Shown in pieces: positions 63,593 through 64,000 of a stretch of 64,000 nt of DNA (its first letter is position 1; every line of letters starts with the position of its first letter). This DNA is from JAAELZ01 sp965223465. Lineage in GTDB: Bacteria > Pseudomonadota > Gammaproteobacteria > Arenicellales > Poriferihabitantaceae. A model generated the notes under the pieces. That model was not told the DNA's origin and searched no databases. It saw only the letters and a program-made list of their open reading frames with translations. The position numbers were made by a program, and so were the translations under genes. The stretch covers positions 930,001-994,000 of the forward strand of contig OZ245025.1 of NCBI GenBank assembly GCA_965223465.1, written 5' to 3'.

Positions 63593-64000
63593 GTGTAATA
63601 ATTTGGACTCGATCTGAAAGGCTCGCGTATTTTGATTAGATGTTGACGTACATCGACTGTCCGAAATTTGCCCTTTTCGGCCAGTCACAGCTAGTGGTTT
63701 ATTTTAGCGACTTGCACAAAACCGTTATTAAACAGACGACCTTTAAAACAGGAGTGCTCTATACACGTATTCCTATATCCTAATTGGTCAACAGCGCGCG
63801 AATTACTCTCTAGTCGAACAGGAATCGTAGGATCCTAGAGGTTCTTATAAGTAAATCACGTATTTCTTGAGGCTTAGGGAACAGAGTTTTTGAGGGCTTG
63901 GCATTAATTAAGTGTTTTAACCCGCGAACTTGAACTATCGCGTGGTAGCAATCAATGCACACCGCCAGCGTCGATTCTGGTCTTCATTACGTTCAATAAC
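63593..64000. other. Terminal noncoding region
   Basis: The last 408 bases hold no gene I can support. On the minus strand the final 60 bases read VIERNEDQNRRWRCALIATTR before a TAG when the window edge is entered mid-codon; this could be the tail of a gene outside the window. No hairpin with a T-run or other element was recognised. Confidence 0.4.

Noticed and set aside
63940..64000. Tail of a minus-strand gene at the window edge
   Set aside because: Only about 21 codons are visible, too few to support a gene call.
1..64000. CRISPR arrays, tRNA or rRNA genes, intact insertion sequences
   Set aside because: No regularly spaced direct repeats, no tRNA cloverleaf or T-loop pattern, and no transposase-like protein were seen on either strand.

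Overview
The window is about 64 kb of a gammaproteobacterial chromosome of moderate G+C content. It is densely coded and consists almost entirely of chromosomal housekeeping and metabolic genes. I see no rRNA, tRNA, CRISPR array, prophage or intact insertion sequence. The strongest taxonomic cue is gene order. A minor-pilin operon (fimT-pilV-pilW-pilX-pilY1-pilE) converges on ispH-fkpB-lspA-ribF-murJ, as in Pseudomonas and relatives, but ileS is missing between lspA and ribF. engB next to a di-haem cytochrome c4 is also typical of Gammaproteobacteria. Two genes hint at a sulfur-oxidising lineage: a secreted Asp/Arg/Gly repeat protein resembling sulfur-globule proteins (32849-33397) and a 64-residue protein resembling the Alvin_2107 globule-associated family (47869-48063). 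Both hints rest on my memory of those families.

Layout. 0.1-2.4 kb: a small membrane protein paired with a two-RCK potassium channel. 2.4-3.9 kb: engB and cytochrome c4, divergent. 4.4-11 kb: type IV pilus minor pilins and PilY1. 11-15.9 kb: isoprenoid, lipoprotein, flavin and peptidoglycan genes on the minus strand. 15.9-18.8 kb: a FecR-like protein and a CHASE2 adenylate/guanylate cyclase, with a perfect CRP-type palindrome just upstream. 18.9-22.7 kb: rarD, a PP2C phosphatase, dapD and a class V aminotransferase. 22.7-27.6 kb: deaD, then feoABC behind a perfect FNR-type box and a Fur-type box. 27.8-32.6 kb: an OmpA-like lipoprotein, folD, a free-standing malonyltransferase, a small beta-barrel protein and a LeuB-like dehydrogenase. 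32.8-33.5 kb: the putative sulfur-globule protein. 33.6-40.7 kb: a complete propionyl-CoA to succinyl-CoA module (methylmalonyl-CoA mutase, pccB, pccA, meaB, epimerase).

40.7-48.1 kb is looser. It has an HDAC-like deacetylase gene interrupted by an in-frame TAG, an alpha/beta hydrolase, a FAH-family protein, a metallo-beta-lactamase-fold hydrolase, a CBS protein, a secreted rhodanese interrupted by an in-frame TAA, about 460 bp of noncoding DNA, and a CAP-domain protein with five tandem two-cysteine modules. 48.2-55.6 kb is a minus-strand block: a Sel1/SPOR protein, tgt, queA, a coiled-coil protein, a GFA-family protein, an N-formylglutamate amidohydrolase and a LysR regulator. 55.7-61.1 kb holds the glycine cleavage operon gcvT-gcvH-gcvP followed by lipA, which makes the lipoyl cofactor that GcvH carries. 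61.1-63.6 kb holds the three-part AmmeMemoRadiSam system, which is widely conserved but has no established function that I know of.

The leads I rate highest are the AmmeMemoRadiSam trio, the repeat protein with its FNR-like box and palindrome, the CAP/cysteine-module protein, the CRP-type site beside a nucleotide cyclase operon, and three probably decaying genes (deacetylase, rhodanese, FecR).
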